From Proteus cibi (GTDB lineage Bacteria > Pseudomonadota > Gammaproteobacteria > Enterobacterales > Enterobacteriaceae): a stretch of 64,000 nucleotides of DNA. The position numbers and the translations under genes were made by a program. Location: assembly GCF_003144405.1 (NCBI RefSeq), contig NZ_PENW01000010.1, positions 124,001-188,000 on the forward strand, read 5' to 3'. The notes below the pieces were generated by a model. The model did not search any database, was not told the DNA's origin, and was given only the letters and a program-made list of their open reading frames with translations. Shown here in pieces: positions 28,176 through 37,808 of this stretch; positions within the stretch are counted from its first letter, which is position 1; every line of letters begins with the position of its first letter.

Positions 28176-28757
28176 TCACATTGCAAACTGTTCAAGACCA
28201 TCCAACAGTTGTAAGTTAATATCGGCAGGATTGGCGGAAAGTTTACGTTTTTTTATTGCGCGAGAAGGTGGCTGGCAAAGACTACAAACATAATTGCTAG
28301 CTGGCTGGTGTGCGTGTGTAATAAATGAACCATTACATTTGGTACAAACGGAAAGTTGCAACATGCCACTTTCAACAAAGCGTACTAATGTCCATGCTCT
28401 TGTTAGTGCTAAAATAGGTTCTTGATCTTTAACAGGTGGACATTGTTCTAAGTATAAACGATAAGCTTTAACAACAGCCTCAACGCCAACACAGCCACCA
28501 TTTTTTAATAAAAAGCGATAAGCGTTATAAAACATTGAGGAATGGATATTTTGTTCCCATGTCATAAACCAATCCGTTGAAAATGGCAGCATTCCTTTTG
28601 GAGGGGGGCTCCCTCTTAATTCTTTGTATAATTTAATTAAACGGCCCCGACTTAATTGGGTTTCACTTTCAAGCATTTGCAAGCGGGCACCCAAGGTGAT
28701 TAATTCCATTGCTAAGCGAATATCTTTCGCTTCTCGAACGATACTTTTCTCACTCAT
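28176..28757 (-). CDS. flhC: FlhC, flagellar master regulator subunit
   Basis: 193 aa, normal length. With FlhD it forms the FlhD4C2 activator of class II flagellar genes. The zinc-binding cluster is visible as [14 protein letters not shown]...YVCSLC (about residues 138-161), and the N-terminal half ([42 protein letters not shown]) is the family signature. It starts 2 nt after the flhD stop region. Confidence 0.97.
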   Translation of the reverse strand: MSEKSIVREAKDIRLAMELITLGARLQMLESETQLSRGRLIKLYKELRGSPPPKGMLPFSTDWFMTWEQNIHSSMFYNAYRFLLKNGGCVGVEAVVKAYRLYLEQCPPVKDQEPILALTRAWTLVRFVESGMLQLSVCTKCNGSFITHAHQPASNYVCSLCQPPSRAIKKRKLSANPADINLQLLDGLEQFAM

Positions 28758-28759
28758 TG

Positions 28760-29110
28760 TTATGCCCGTTTCTTTGTCGCAGTAGTGTCTTGTTCCGATA
28801 ACTGACGAAACAAGTTAGAAGAAAGAAGAATGCCAGTATGAATTTGTTGTAAATCATCCACTCTCGATTCTTTAGTGAGTTGTTCTATTGTTTCGCTGTC
28901 TTCAAACCGGAAATTACAGATTAGTTGGTTTGTTTCAGCCAACTTAACCAATTGAGGCAATGTAAGCTCTGCCAGTGCATCCGCCATAGAATCACTAATC
29001 CCAAGCCGAAACATTGCGGAAGCCTTTTCTTGGTTAATTAACCTTTGCGCCAAAAGCAAATACGATAAATTTATGTCATAAATATGCTTAAGCAATTCAA
29101 CCGTACTCAT
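28760..29110 (-). CDS. flhD: FlhD, flagellar master regulator subunit
   Basis: 116 aa. FlhD partners FlhC and contacts DNA at class II promoters. [33 protein letters not shown] is the conserved dimerisation segment. The gene heads the flhDC-mot-che cluster, and its upstream side is an unusually long non-coding region with RcsAB- and CRP-type sites (29332-29427). In Proteus, FlhD4C2 level also governs swarmer-cell differentiation. Confidence 0.97.
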   Translation of the reverse strand: MSTVELLKHIYDINLSYLLLAQRLINQEKASAMFRLGISDSMADALAELTLPQLVKLAETNQLICNFRFEDSETIEQLTKESRVDDLQQIHTGILLSSNLFRQLSEQDTTATKKRA

Positions 29111-29331
29111 CTCTTTACATCCCGTCCGATTATATTGAACAAAGAGGATCTCCCTAATGAAAGATCCCGAGGAAATTAATATAAATGTAATATTAAATTT
29201 CCAGGCCCCATTTTATGAACATGACACGTAGTAACACTACCTTGTATTACTTAGTTACGGTCATTTTCAAAAGTAGCGAAAAAAACATTTAAATTAAAAG
29301 TAAACTTTAAATGCTCGCCAATATAGCTCGT

Positions 29332-29345
29332 TAAGAATAATCCTA
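29332..29345. promoter_or_regulatory. RcsAB box upstream of flhDC
   Basis: TAAGAATAATCCTA differs by one base from the RcsAB-box consensus TAAGAATATTCCTA. It lies about 220 nt upstream of the flhD start, where RcsB represses flhDC in other enterics; Rcs control of swarming is well known in P. mirabilis. Confidence 0.8.
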
Positions 29346-29411
29346 ACGCGACAACTTTACTCCTTAACGATTAAGTTATTCAACGGATAAAGTAGTCTAA
29401 TTTAAATACTA

Positions 29412-29427
29412 TGTGAGTCACATCACA
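29412..29427. promoter_or_regulatory. CRP site upstream of flhDC
   Basis: TGTGA-GTCACA-TCACA is an exact match to the TGTGA-N6-TCACA core of the CRP consensus, about 300 nt upstream of flhD. CRP-cAMP activates flhDC in E. coli, so activation here is plausible. Confidence 0.82.
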
Positions 29428-32400
29428 AAAAGATAATCATTATTATGGAATTAGTTCATTAACTATTCAAGTGATAAAAGTAATAAAACTCGGTGTAAAT
29501 TAATAAGCTAATCTACCCAAATTAAAATATTAATGATAATTTTTTATTTTATACGATCTATTAAACTTATAAACCTAAAAATACAGCATAAAAATTTGAC
29601 AAATCCACAATTGGGGATTTTTTTGATCACAGTAACATATATTGATATATTTCCTCCTCATCTTTATCTAAACAAGCTCCCTATATTTAATAAATATTTC
29701 TATAGATATTATTTTTTTCATCATTTACGTAAACCCTCATAAATGATCACTTTTTATTTACAATTTGATTAAAAAGCAACCAAATCTAATTATTTATAGT
29801 TATCCTAAATTTTTTCATTATTTTACAATGTAAATTATCATTAAAAATCAACAATATAAGTCAATGCATTTATTAAGCAGGACGATAAGTCATATAAAAT
29901 TAAATTCTTAGTTATGCATCTTCCCCCTTAAATCATTGAATATTTATTTCCACATTATTAAAGTTTCAACTGTAACAATACAATTTAACTAATATTTATT
30001 AAGTACTATTTAACACTTAAATTACAGAACTCTTAATAAGTGTTTTATTGCCTGTAAATTATTCACAGAGAAATAATATCCATATATAGGTAAGTTTTTT
30101 TTATGAGTCATTGTATGCTTTATGAACAGCTTAAATTTTAAATTGCCATAATTCTAATATAAAAATAAAAGAATAGTTTTTATTTAATTAAATAAAAAAC
30201 AACTTAACTTTAATTATTAAATCAAAATGGAATATAAAAATAATACAACATTTAACTTAAGTTAAATTAAAAAAAACACGTGTTTTTTTATAAAATAAAG
30301 TCACGATTTATTAATATAAAAAATAAAACCATCCCCCTCTTATTTTTCAGTACAAATAGATATATATTAACAAAATAATACGCAATTAATTAAAAATAGA
30401 ATATCTAATGAAAAAGACAAAGGAAAAAAGGTAGGTTTATAAATCATACGCTTTATATCACACACCTTTTTTTTTATAAAAAAAGACATTTTTTGAAATA
30501 TAAATTTCAATTTCATAAAAAAAGATCCCAAGATCTTCAATACAAAGTAATTAATTCATAAAATAATAAGACAAAATATAAATTCTGTTTTTCCCGTTAT
30601 CCACATTATCTCAAGGCAATAAATAGTGACAATGGCAGATGTAGCACCCGAGGTTAACACTTGTATACATCGACTTTTTCAATGTAAAGCCAGAAAAATA
30701 AATATGATCGAAATAACATCTTATTGATTATTCTATTAACATTTGTGCGAACTAAAAAATATCAAATGTTACCTTTTGCTCTTAAAGCAGCCTTAACAGC
30801 AATTTGTTTTACTCTTACAAATGATGAGCATTGTTTCACTTTCTTTCCTATCATGCGGTTAGACTCTTTTTTTTAACCTAGCTAGCACAAGTCTCAAGAC
30901 ATTACAGAACCAAAAGTGCTGACTTCGTAACAACACCATTACTTAACAAAAGTTGATATTGACGGGCTTAAGAGCGTATACCGATTTCAATATCAGTATA
31001 TTTTTACTTAACGCACTAAAATATATCTCTAAATATTTTTCTACTCTAACCATTAACTTGGCTCATTTGATTACCCTTTTTATGAGTAATTCTGAGTTTT
31101 AAAAGATTTTTCCGCTCTATCAAAACCTAATAAAAATATTGATATATCTAAATAATCAAGACTTATATCTCATTTATTAGATTAATCTTAAAAACCAATA
31201 ACAGTGCTTAGTATTTTATACCCTAAAAGTATTCTAAATTTTTAGAAAAGGCAGGTTTTGAAAAATAGTGTAACCGTATTTTTCAAAAGTAATAATTGAG
31301 ATTATTCATGGCGTGAATGCAAATACTTTGTGTATTGCTATCAATTCTATTGAATTGAGTTACATCGTTTTTAGTAAGTAAACATGAAATGATTGTTCGC
31401 CCTTTTATACCCGTCACTTTTTAAATGAGCGTTCCTTTTATACTTGGCTTTATCTTTTTTGGTATATCGAAAAAGGTCAATGCCACAATTATCCTTTATA
31501 TATATTTTCACAGCAAATACTAATGGCAAATCCATTTCGTGCTAAGATAATTCTCCTTCTGTAATAAGTAAGATTTACATCCTTGACAAAGTTATAAATA
31601 ATATAGTTTTGAAATTATTATTTTACTGAATGGAACGGGTGGTGTGTTTTTTCTACTCTTATTATAAGATTACTTGTTGGTATCATTTTTCCTACATGGT
31701 CTTTACAAAAAATCCTACAATTTTTCAAAAGATTTTCATTCATCAATGATTAGTGATTACAAACAACGTACCACAGCAATTCATCAGCTTTACTGTAGCA
31801 GTCTAAACTCACCATTTTCCTGAATTCTTCCCCATTTTTTGCAAGTTTAATTTGATTAAATTAAAAACATTACTCAAAAAATCACACTTAAATTAAATTC
31901 GATAAAAAATATTGGTAAAACTTTCACCAAATACATTGAAATAATTTGAGAGTATAATTCAGATATTAAAAAAAAATCCAATGTAATCAATGGAAAACAT
32001 CGATTTTCAACCAAAATTCTATACTGCACTAAGCACCTTAATAACGATTTTTTGTCCTACAATACGCCTAAGTGCCTCATTTAATATGTAAACCATGAGT
32101 GGCAATCGCTTACTTTTTTTAGCTGGTTCTAATTATTAAAAACAAAATAAACAGAGATAAATCAAATCAGTCTAAAACGAGCGATTAATAAAGATGAGAA
32201 ACCACATCAATTATACTCAAACGCTATCCAACATTTTTCATTCACAACTCATTATATACGGGTTAACCACAATACAAATAATTGCACATTAATCAATTTA
32301 GGTAAAAATGTTTGCTTTTATTAAAACGAAAATGAATATATTCCAGCCTATTACGTATTTTAATTATTTTTTTGAATGCATTTTCTATTTTTATTCCATA

Positions 32401-32752
32401 AAGTAATAGTTACAGAAATAATAATTACATAAACAAAATACTTTATTTCTATATGTCAGTAATAATACGTAAGATATGACCAAGATCTCATTACTTACAT
32501 CATAGAAGTTAGTTTTAGAATTATATTTGTGTTCTAAATAATTTGAGGTTTGAATGGTAAAAATGTGAGATTTACTAAGAACATATCGAAGTATGTGATC
32601 AATGCTAATAAACAGAACCGACCACATAACCGTTTGAAATATGACAGTTCTATTACTTACAAATTACAAAGTTATATTCTTTATAACTTTTATCAATATT
32701 CATATTCCTTTTTGAAATAATTTTGTAATTTGATATCGACCTAGTCTCTGGA
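29428..32752. other. Long AT-rich non-coding region upstream of flhDC
   Basis: No reading frame here is convincing: the longest (29533-29742 and 32391-32627) have no ribosome-binding site and encode low-complexity Tyr/Phe/Ile-rich strings expected from AT-rich DNA. The region is full of A/T tracts suited to H-NS-like binding and contains an isolated DnaA-type 9-mer TTATCCACA at 30597-30605. It could host long flhDC leader RNA, distal regulator sites or small RNAs that I cannot identify by eye. Confidence 0.6.
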
Positions 32753-32787
32753 TGACAAAAGAAAGCTCCCTAGAATGATAGGGAGCC
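32753..32787 (-). terminator. Intrinsic terminator after mgtC
   Basis: GCTCCCTA-TCATTC-TAGGGAGC on the minus strand followed by TTTCTTTT, about 35 nt past the mgtC stop. Confidence 0.8.
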
Positions 32788-32820
32788 TCAATAAGAAAGC
32801 GATGATCTTTACAAGACCTG

Positions 32821-33519
32821 TTAAGCGGGATGCTCTGCCGCTATTTTCCAATTAATAGCACTGACACTCTTTTCCAAACTGACTCTGCAAACAATCGCTT
32901 CTATCTCTTTTTGCTCGACAGGTGTTGCAAGCAATTCTGCACAAACTTCCAACTGACTAGGCATCAATGTATCAGCACTGCTTAAAGACTGTAATCGAAC
33001 ATGTAATCCATTTATGGCTTGTAAAATGAGTGTTCTAACTAAAACTTCATCTTCTTCATGACAAATAATTCGTATCGAGTAGCGTTGCTCAATATCTATT
33101 GCTTGGTGTTGTGGCTGAGCGTTTATCCGCTGAGCGGCTTCTCGTAGTAAAATATTCGCACAAAGAATAAGAAGTGTTGCTATAGTCGCTAATTGATATA
33201 AACCTAAGCCACATAACACGCCAATTCCTGCTGAACACCAAAGCGTTGCGGCTGTATTAAGTCCACGTATATTCATTCCTTCGCGCATGATCACTCCAGC
33301 ACCAAGAAACCCAATCCCCGAAACAACTTGAGCTGCGATCCTGCCAGGACTATCTGGCGAGGTTTCTATTGAACTTAAAATAAAAACAGCCGCACCCGTT
33401 GCAACTAAAGCATTTGTTCTTAAACCCGCCATTCTTTGTCGCCATTGGCGTTCAGCACCAATCAAAGCACCAAGGCACATTGCTATCACGAGATTTAAAA
33501 TATAAGGCGTCATCGTCAT
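32821..33519 (-). CDS. mgtC: MgtC-family inner-membrane protein
   Basis: 232 aa. Very close to Salmonella MgtC in the membrane half: LGALIGAERQWRQRMAGLRTNALVATGAAVFIL, SPDSPGRIAAQVVSGIGFLGAGVIMREG and GLNTAATLWCSAGIGVLCGLG form about five transmembrane helices; an ACT-like cytoplasmic domain makes the last ~90 residues. MgtC inhibits the F-ATPase and supports survival at low Mg2+ and in macrophages in Salmonella. No mgtB follows, so it stands alone. GAGGAAATAAAC precedes the ATG. The ~380-nt upstream region has a short leader ORF and stem-loop, hinting at attenuation control as in other mgtC genes. Confidence 0.92.
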   Translation of the reverse strand: MTMTPYILNLVIAMCLGALIGAERQWRQRMAGLRTNALVATGAAVFILSSIETSPDSPGRIAAQVVSGIGFLGAGVIMREGMNIRGLNTAATLWCSAGIGVLCGLGLYQLATIATLLILCANILLREAAQRINAQPQHQAIDIEQRYSIRIICHEEDEVLVRTLILQAINGLHVRLQSLSSADTLMPSQLEVCAELLATPVEQKEIEAIVCRVSLEKSVSAINWKIAAEHPA

Positions 33520-33564
33520 GTTTATTTCCTCGACATGATGATTAAAATCGATATGAAAATTTTG

Positions 33565-33580
33565 CTCTGATAATTCAGAG
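33565..33580 (-). promoter_or_regulatory. Stem-loop in the mgtC leader
   Basis: CTCTGA-ATTA-TCAGAG followed on the minus strand by CAAAATTTT, between the leader ORF and mgtC. It could act as an attenuator stem whose formation depends on leader translation. Confidence 0.45.
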
Positions 33581-33588
33581 TGTTGAAA

Positions 33589-33639
33589 TTAATTCATCGC
33601 CTTAGGTGGAGGAAATAAAGAGAAAAAAATGTAGCACAT
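33589..33639 (-). CDS. Putative 16-aa proline-codon leader peptide of mgtC
   Basis: ATG at 33637-33639 to TAA at 33589-33591 encodes MCYIFFSLFPPPKAMN. A purine-rich AAGAAGGGTAA lies just upstream. Three consecutive proline codons are the feature by which the Salmonella mgtC leader (MgtP) senses proline-tRNA charging. Position, size and codons support a translated attenuator, but expression is inferred. A 7-codon ORF (MQLKQEG) ends just before it. Confidence 0.5.
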   Translation of the reverse strand: MCYIFFSLFPPPKAMN

Positions 33640-33903
33640 GAAGTTACCCTTCTTGTTTTAGTTGCATAAGGGAAATCATTTGGGTATGTGCATAATAAGA
33701 ATATATAAGAAAGGAATATTGCAATGCACTGCCCACCAAAATGGTAAGCAGTTTTAGTGAAGAAAACAGCTTACCTATTATTTTGAATAAAATTATTCTC
33801 GGTTAATGGGTTTATCATTAACCTACAACTTTGTGTATCCAAGGTGCTTTCTCCTAACTAAAATTTAGGCAAAAGTATAAGAAACGGATTTTAAAATGTA
33901 AAT

Positions 33904-33921
33904 GAACCGAACCTAAACGTC
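33904..33921 (-). promoter_or_regulatory. Weak PhoP-box-like repeat upstream of mgtC
   Basis: On the minus strand GTTTA-N6-GTTCA resembles the PhoP direct repeat GTTTA-N6-GTTTA with one mismatch. It is about 385 nt before mgtC, at the head of the putative leader. PhoP controls mgtC in Salmonella; here this is only a candidate. Confidence 0.35.
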
Positions 33922-33923
33922 GG

Positions 33924-34118
33924 TCACTTTTGCTGTATTGGTCTAACAAATGTACCTTCACCGCCCTCTTTTTCATTAAAGAACCAAATTCCTTTTGGGT
34001 ATTCAGGGAGTGATATTAAATACATTATACCCTCATTAAATTCTTCAATAAGCAGGATCGTTCCTTCACGATCGTCAACACCATCTGTTTTCACAACAAC
34101 CTTATCATTAACCTGCAT
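33924..34118 (-). CDS. dsrB: DsrB-family small protein
   Basis: 64 aa. Strongly resembles E. coli Dsr[37 protein letters not shown] are the matching segments. DsrB has no established biochemical function. AGGAG precedes the ATG at ideal distance. In E. coli dsrB lies next to rcsA near the flagellar loci; here it lies between mgtC and a cold-shock gene. Confidence 0.85.
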   Translation of the reverse strand: MQVNDKVVVKTDGVDDREGTILLIEEFNEGIMYLISLPEYPKGIWFFNEKEGGEGTFVRPIQQK

Positions 34119-34170
34119 ATTTTCTCCTGATAAATATTATCATTCTCTTTTTCTTTATTTTACCCATAAA

Positions 34171-34202
34171 GAAAAAGCCTGCCACCATAAGGTGACAGGC
34201 TT
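34171..34202 (-). terminator. Intrinsic terminator after the cold-shock gene
   Basis: AAGCCTGTCACC-TTA-TGGTGGCAGGCTT followed by TTTCTTT on the minus strand, about 27 nt past the stop. Confidence 0.88.
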
Positions 34203-34228
34203 GAAGAAAATTTTTAAAAGGCTTTAAA

Positions 34229-34441
34229 TTACAGTGCTGTTACGTTAGCAGCTGCTGGACCTTTTGCACCGTTTTCAATTGTGAATTCTACGTTCTGACC
34301 TTCAGCCAGAGTTTTGAAACCGTTACCTTGAATGGCAGAAAAGTGAACGAATACGTCTTTGCTTCCGTCTGCTGGAGTAATAAAACCAAAGCCTTTAGAC
34401 TCGTTGAACCACTTAACTTGACCTTTCATTTTGTCAGACAT
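34229..34441 (-). CDS. cspE: Cold-shock-domain protein, CspE type
   Basis: 70 aa, a single cold-shock domain. RNP-1 (KGFGFIT) and RNP-2 (VFVHF) are intact; the sequence [35 protein letters not shown] and the ending [10 protein letters not shown] are closest to CspE/CspC of enterics. It binds single-stranded nucleic acid and melts RNA structures. AGGAAA is the ribosome-binding site. It could equally be called cspC; paralogues cannot be separated by eye. I see no convincing cold-box in the 5' region. Confidence 0.85.
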   Translation of the reverse strand: MSDKMKGQVKWFNESKGFGFITPADGSKDVFVHFSAIQGNGFKTLAEGQNVEFTIENGAKGPAAANVTAL

Positions 34442-34896
34442 GTGACTTTCCTATATATCAATAAAACGTTGCCTTCTCGGCATCTACTGGCCTGAACTAC
34501 CTATAACTTATGGGCACACATGAAGAAAACGGTCAAAAAGCGATGCTGTTTAAAACTCATTAACTTAGAATGTCAATCATAAATCAGGTCTGTATTGAGG
34601 CCTTACTCATTAACGCATGAGACAAGTTTAATAGCAATAGTTTTATGCGTCTAAAGATTAAAAAAATGCGAATTGCACATTAAAAATACAATTCTTCCTC
34701 TATTTTTATCACTGTGCATAAAATTTATTTGATATTTTATCTCTATTATTAACAACAACTAAGAATATTCTTAATGGACTAACAATAACAGTTAATAGAT
34801 GAATTTAAAAAAACTGTTCTACCCGCTTATCTTGTCCCCATGATAATCTAGTAACAAGAAACAAGTTTGCAACATTCATCTCTTAAGGTGTTTACA
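34442..34896. other. Divergent control region between cspE-type gene and ylaC
   Basis: About 450 nt with no gene. It should hold the cold-shock gene's promoter and 5' leader on the left and the ylaC promoter on the right; I cannot place either with confidence. Confidence 0.4.
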
Positions 34897-35403
34897 ATGA
34901 ATGTATTAAAAGAAATCTTAGAGCGTGATTTAGACCGTATCAATAAAGCAGAAAAAAGAGACGGAAAACCGCATTTTAATAGTCAGTTTTTAAAAAACCA
35001 TATCTGGTTATGTATTAGCATGGTTCTCTCTTATATATTACTCGCTGCGTTATTAATTTATTCGCCTTACTTCGGTGTTATCTCGCTAGTTCTCTTTACG
35101 GTGATGTTCTTAGTGATGGCGGGTATCTTGTTATTTGATATAAAACCTATCTATAAATTTGAAGATATTGGTGTTCTCGATTTACGTGTCTGCTATAACG
35201 GTGAATGGTATACCTTTGAAAAACTCTCTGATGACGCCATAAATGAGATCTACCAGCACCCTGCGATATCTCAACAAATAAAAGAAGATATTCGCGAGAT
35301 TATTAGTAAAAAACAAGAAATTCATTTTTACGATGTGTACTTGATGGCATTTGATCCCGTTCAACAATCAATTTCAGCATCACTATTATCCTCTCAAGCC
35401 TAA
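34897..35403 (+). CDS. ylaC: YlaC-family membrane protein
   Basis: 168 aa from the chosen ATG. Two adjacent transmembrane helices (about residues 38-85) follow a charged N-terminus (LDRINKAEKRDGKPHFNSQFLKNH); the C-terminal cytoplasmic part has YKFEDIGVLDLRVCYNGEWYTFE and FYDVY, matching E. coli YlaC. Function is unknown. The ATG at 34897 has AAGGTG upstream; a TTG at 34867 is the alternative. It precedes the first tRNA-Asn gene. Confidence 0.8.
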   Translation: MNVLKEILERDLDRINKAEKRDGKPHFNSQFLKNHIWLCISMVLSYILLAALLIYSPYFGVISLVLFTVMFLVMAGILLFDIKPIYKFEDIGVLDLRVCYNGEWYTFEKLSDDAINEIYQHPAISQQIKEDIREIISKKQEIHFYDVYLMAFDPVQQSISASLLSSQA

Positions 35404-35504
35404 TTGATTCTCCGTGTTACATACAAAAACACGGAGAATAACTTCTATTATTTAGCCACTTTGTCGATAAACCAATCAAATAGATATTTAATCCACTTTT
35501 AACG

Positions 35505-35533
35505 TTGACACTCTGATATATCATCGTTATTAT
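35505..35533 (+). promoter_or_regulatory. Promoter of tRNA-Asn copy 1
   Basis: TTGACA (35505-35510), 17-nt spacer, TATTAT (35528-35533), then the GC-rich discriminator GCGCCTC. Immediately upstream of the tRNA leader. Confidence 0.88.
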
Positions 35534-35559
35534 GCGCCTCGTTCTCAAGAGAACTCGCT

Positions 35560-35635
35560 TCCTCCATAGTTCAGTCGGTAGAACGGCGGACTGTTAATCC
35601 GTATGTCACTGGTTCAAGTCCAGTTGGAGGAGCCA
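35560..35635 (+). tRNA. tRNA-Asn(GTT), copy 1
   Basis: 76 nt with TCCTCCA acceptor pairing TGGAGGA, D-loop GTTCAGTCGGTAGAAC, anticodon stem-loop with GTT in ACTGTTAATCC, T-loop GGTTCAAGTCC and encoded CCA. The 5' leader contains GTTCTC-AA-GAGAAC. Confidence 0.97.
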
Positions 35636-35642
35636 AATTTAG

Positions 35643-35675
35643 AAAAGCCCGCGCTATTACAGTGCGGGCTTTTTG
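35643..35675 (+). terminator. Terminator of tRNA-Asn copy 1
   Basis: GCCCGC-N11-GCGGGC followed by TTTTTG. Nearly identical terminators follow copies 2 and 3. Confidence 0.92.
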
Positions 35676-35773
35676 TTTTCTGCACTTTCATCATCTAAAT
35701 CAGCGACCTAAATCTAATCTGTATTAATATCTTGATTAATAGATAGCTAATTAATGTCTAGCAAGATAAATCC

Positions 35774-36367
35774 CTAATCTGCTATCCCAATAATTTCTTG
35801 TTTTAGATGTTTTTTATACGCTTCAACATCCTGTTCAATTTGCGGTTGTTTCACAACATCGAACATTCCGAAGGTTTTTAATCCTTCCATACCCAAAAAT
35901 TGGTTCGCTTTATGGAATGGGAAATAGACAGCATCAATACCTTTTCCTTCAAAAAACTGTTCTTGCTCATCAAAAGATCTAAGGGGCGCATTCCAAGTTA
36001 CAGAGAGAAGATACTTTTTTCCTTGTAATAATCCACCTGAGCCATATTTTTTCGATGGATCTTTTCGTGTACGACCATCATCAACATACATTTTGCCGTA
36101 TCCAGCACTAAATACATCATCAATATATTTTTTTAAGATCCAAGGACCTTCCATCCACCATGCTGGCATTTGATAAATAATGACATCAGCCCATAAGTAT
36201 TTTTCAACTTCTTCGTCATTATCATATCCATCATCAATGCGTGTTGATTGCACATTGATCTGATGTGAAGACAACAATTCTGTGGCAATTTGCGTTAAAT
36301 GGTCGTTGAGTTTCCCTTCAGAACCATCAAACTCTTTGGCAGCATTAATAATAAAAACATTGGTCAC
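35774..36367 (-). CDS. mdaB: MdaB, NADPH:quinone reductase
   Basis: 197 aa from the chosen GTG. A flavodoxin-fold NAD(P)H quinone oxidoreductase that makes two-electron reductions, limiting quinone redox cycling. LWADVIIYQMPAWWMEGPWILKKYIDDVF, DGRTRKDPSKKYGSGGLLQGKKY and FPFHKANQFLGME match E. coli MdaB throughout. AAGGAG lies 7 nt before the GTG (VTNVFIIN...); an upstream ATG would place the ribosome-binding site inside the frame. It pairs with the AraC-type gene upstream; both lie between tRNA-Asn copies 1 and 2. Confidence 0.92.
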   Translation of the reverse strand: MTNVFIINAAKEFDGSEGKLNDHLTQIATELLSSHQINVQSTRIDDGYDNDEEVEKYLWADVIIYQMPAWWMEGPWILKKYIDDVFSAGYGKMYVDDGRTRKDPSKKYGSGGLLQGKKYLLSVTWNAPLRSFDEQEQFFEGKGIDAVYFPFHKANQFLGMEGLKTFGMFDVVKQPQIEQDVEAYKKHLKQEIIGIAD

Positions 36368-36457
36368 TTCAAAACTCCTTTGCATACACACCATTAATAA
36401 ACTGACTGTAACGCAATTATCTATTACTGCCTTAACTCATTTCTCCATTATTCTTGC

Positions 36458-37399
36458 CTAATAATCCAAAGATATCCTTTCTGAACCCGATACGTTTAGC
36501 CGTTGAATATCTTTTAAGGGTGATAACCCAAATAATCGTTGATATTCACGACTAAACTGTGATGGACTTTCATACCCCACAATAAATGCCGCTTCAGAAA
36601 CATCACTCATTTCAATCAACATGATCCTTCTCGCCTCATTCAGCCGTAACCATTTTTGATATTGCAATGGTGTCATGCCAATTCGTTTTTTAAAGTGAAA
36701 ATGAAATGAAGAAGTGCTCATACCCACTAATGTGGTGAGATCTTCAATCCGAATGGTTTTGCGATAATGTTGTTTAATCCAATCAAGTGCATGACTAATT
36801 TGCCGACACTGAGGATGTTGCGATGCTAATAGTTGCTGACGTGCACCATCATTTGATCGTAATAAGTAATAAAGGATCTCTTTTTGGATCAAAGGGGCTA
36901 TAAAAGGGGCATCCTCTGGTGTATCTATTAGTTTTATAAGCCTTGTTACTGCTTGTAAGATTGGTGCGGTTGCTGGAACAATTTGTTGAGCTCGGATCTG
37001 GCTATTTTCTTGTAGTAATTCAAACTTATTTTCAGCTAGCAGTTCAGGTAATAGCGTGAGATCTAATTTTAGCAATATTGCTAAAAAAGGCGTTTCTTTT
37101 GAAGCTTCACACACTTTAGCAAAGGTGGGGATTTCTGATGATGTTAGAAGCATATTCATAGGACGATAACAATTTGTCTCTAGCCCTATTGTTATCTGCT
37201 TTGCACCTTGTGCAGCAATAGCCAAACTTGGTTCATACATCCAACCTTCTGACTCTGTCATAGAAGTATACCGACATAATGCTAAACCAGAAACGGCAGT
37301 ATCCCATCCCCCTTCTTTATCTTTTGTATGTAGAAGAAGTGTTTTTTTAAATTGTTCAAACTCTAATACCATCGGTACTGATAAATTCGTAGTATCCAT
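36458..37399 (-). CDS. AraC-family transcriptional regulator
   Basis: 313 aa. N-terminal AraC_N-type ligand domain (about 25-190, YEPSLAIAAQGAKQITIG) and a C-terminal double HTH (about 205-305; IRIEDLTTLVGMSTSSFHFHFKKRIGMTPLQYQKWLRLNEARRIM and VGYESPSQFSREYQRLFG). This arrangement matches the YqhC-like subgroup that controls oxidoreductase genes. It lies 90 nt upstream of mdaB on the same strand, so mdaB is the likely target. Ligand unknown. Confidence 0.87.
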   Translation of the reverse strand: MDTTNLSVPMVLEFEQFKKTLLLHTKDKEGGWDTAVSGLALCRYTSMTESEGWMYEPSLAIAAQGAKQITIGLETNCYRPMNMLLTSSEIPTFAKVCEASKETPFLAILLKLDLTLLPELLAENKFELLQENSQIRAQQIVPATAPILQAVTRLIKLIDTPEDAPFIAPLIQKEILYYLLRSNDGARQQLLASQHPQCRQISHALDWIKQHYRKTIRIEDLTTLVGMSTSSFHFHFKKRIGMTPLQYQKWLRLNEARRIMLIEMSDVSEAAFIVGYESPSQFSREYQRLFGLSPLKDIQRLNVSGSERISLDY

Positions 37400-37638
37400 C
37401 GTCTCTGGATCTTTAACTCGTCTTTGAATTCGTCAGATTGTATTACTAAACAGTATGAAAAACCCTCTTTTAAAAAATACCTTATCGTTTTTCTCAAAAT
37501 AAGACATATTTCATCCAGTAGAAATATAATTTCGCATATTATTTCTACTGATAACCATTTATTTTTTATACATTTTTGTCAAAAAAGAAACAATCTGATG
37601 CACTCTTGAGCAAACAGTTATTTTTTTCATTTTTTTAC

Positions 37639-37667
37639 TTTACAAGGTGAGCGAGGATAGCTATTAT
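37639..37667 (+). promoter_or_regulatory. Promoter of tRNA-Asn copy 2
   Basis: TTTACA (37639-37644), 17-nt spacer, TATTAT (37662-37667). Confidence 0.85.
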
Positions 37668-37693
37668 TCGCCTCGTTCTCACGAGAACTCGCT

Positions 37694-37769
37694 TCCTCCA
37701 TAGTTCAGTCGGTAGAACGGCGGACTGTTAATCCGTATGTCACTGGTTCAAGTCCAGTTGGAGGAGCCA
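37694..37769 (+). tRNA. tRNA-Asn(GTT), copy 2
   Basis: Identical in sequence to copy 1 over 76 nt, including CCA. Leader palindrome GTTCTC-AC-GAGAAC at 37675-37688. Confidence 0.97.
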
Positions 37770-37776
37770 AATTTAG

Positions 37777-37808
37777 AAAAGCCCGCGCTATCACAGTGCG
37801 GGCTTTTT
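37777..37808 (+). terminator. Terminator of tRNA-Asn copy 2
   Basis: GCCCGC-N11-GCGGGC plus TTTTT, as after copy 1. Confidence 0.92.

Noticed and set aside
29533..29742. 69-aa frame upstream of flhDC
   Set aside because: Low-complexity Ile/Phe/Tyr string as expected from random AT-rich DNA; no start signal.
32391..32627. 78-aa frame on the minus strand near the end of the gene desert
   Set aside because: No ribosome-binding site, Tyr/Asn/Cys-rich shadow-like composition, no recognisable family.
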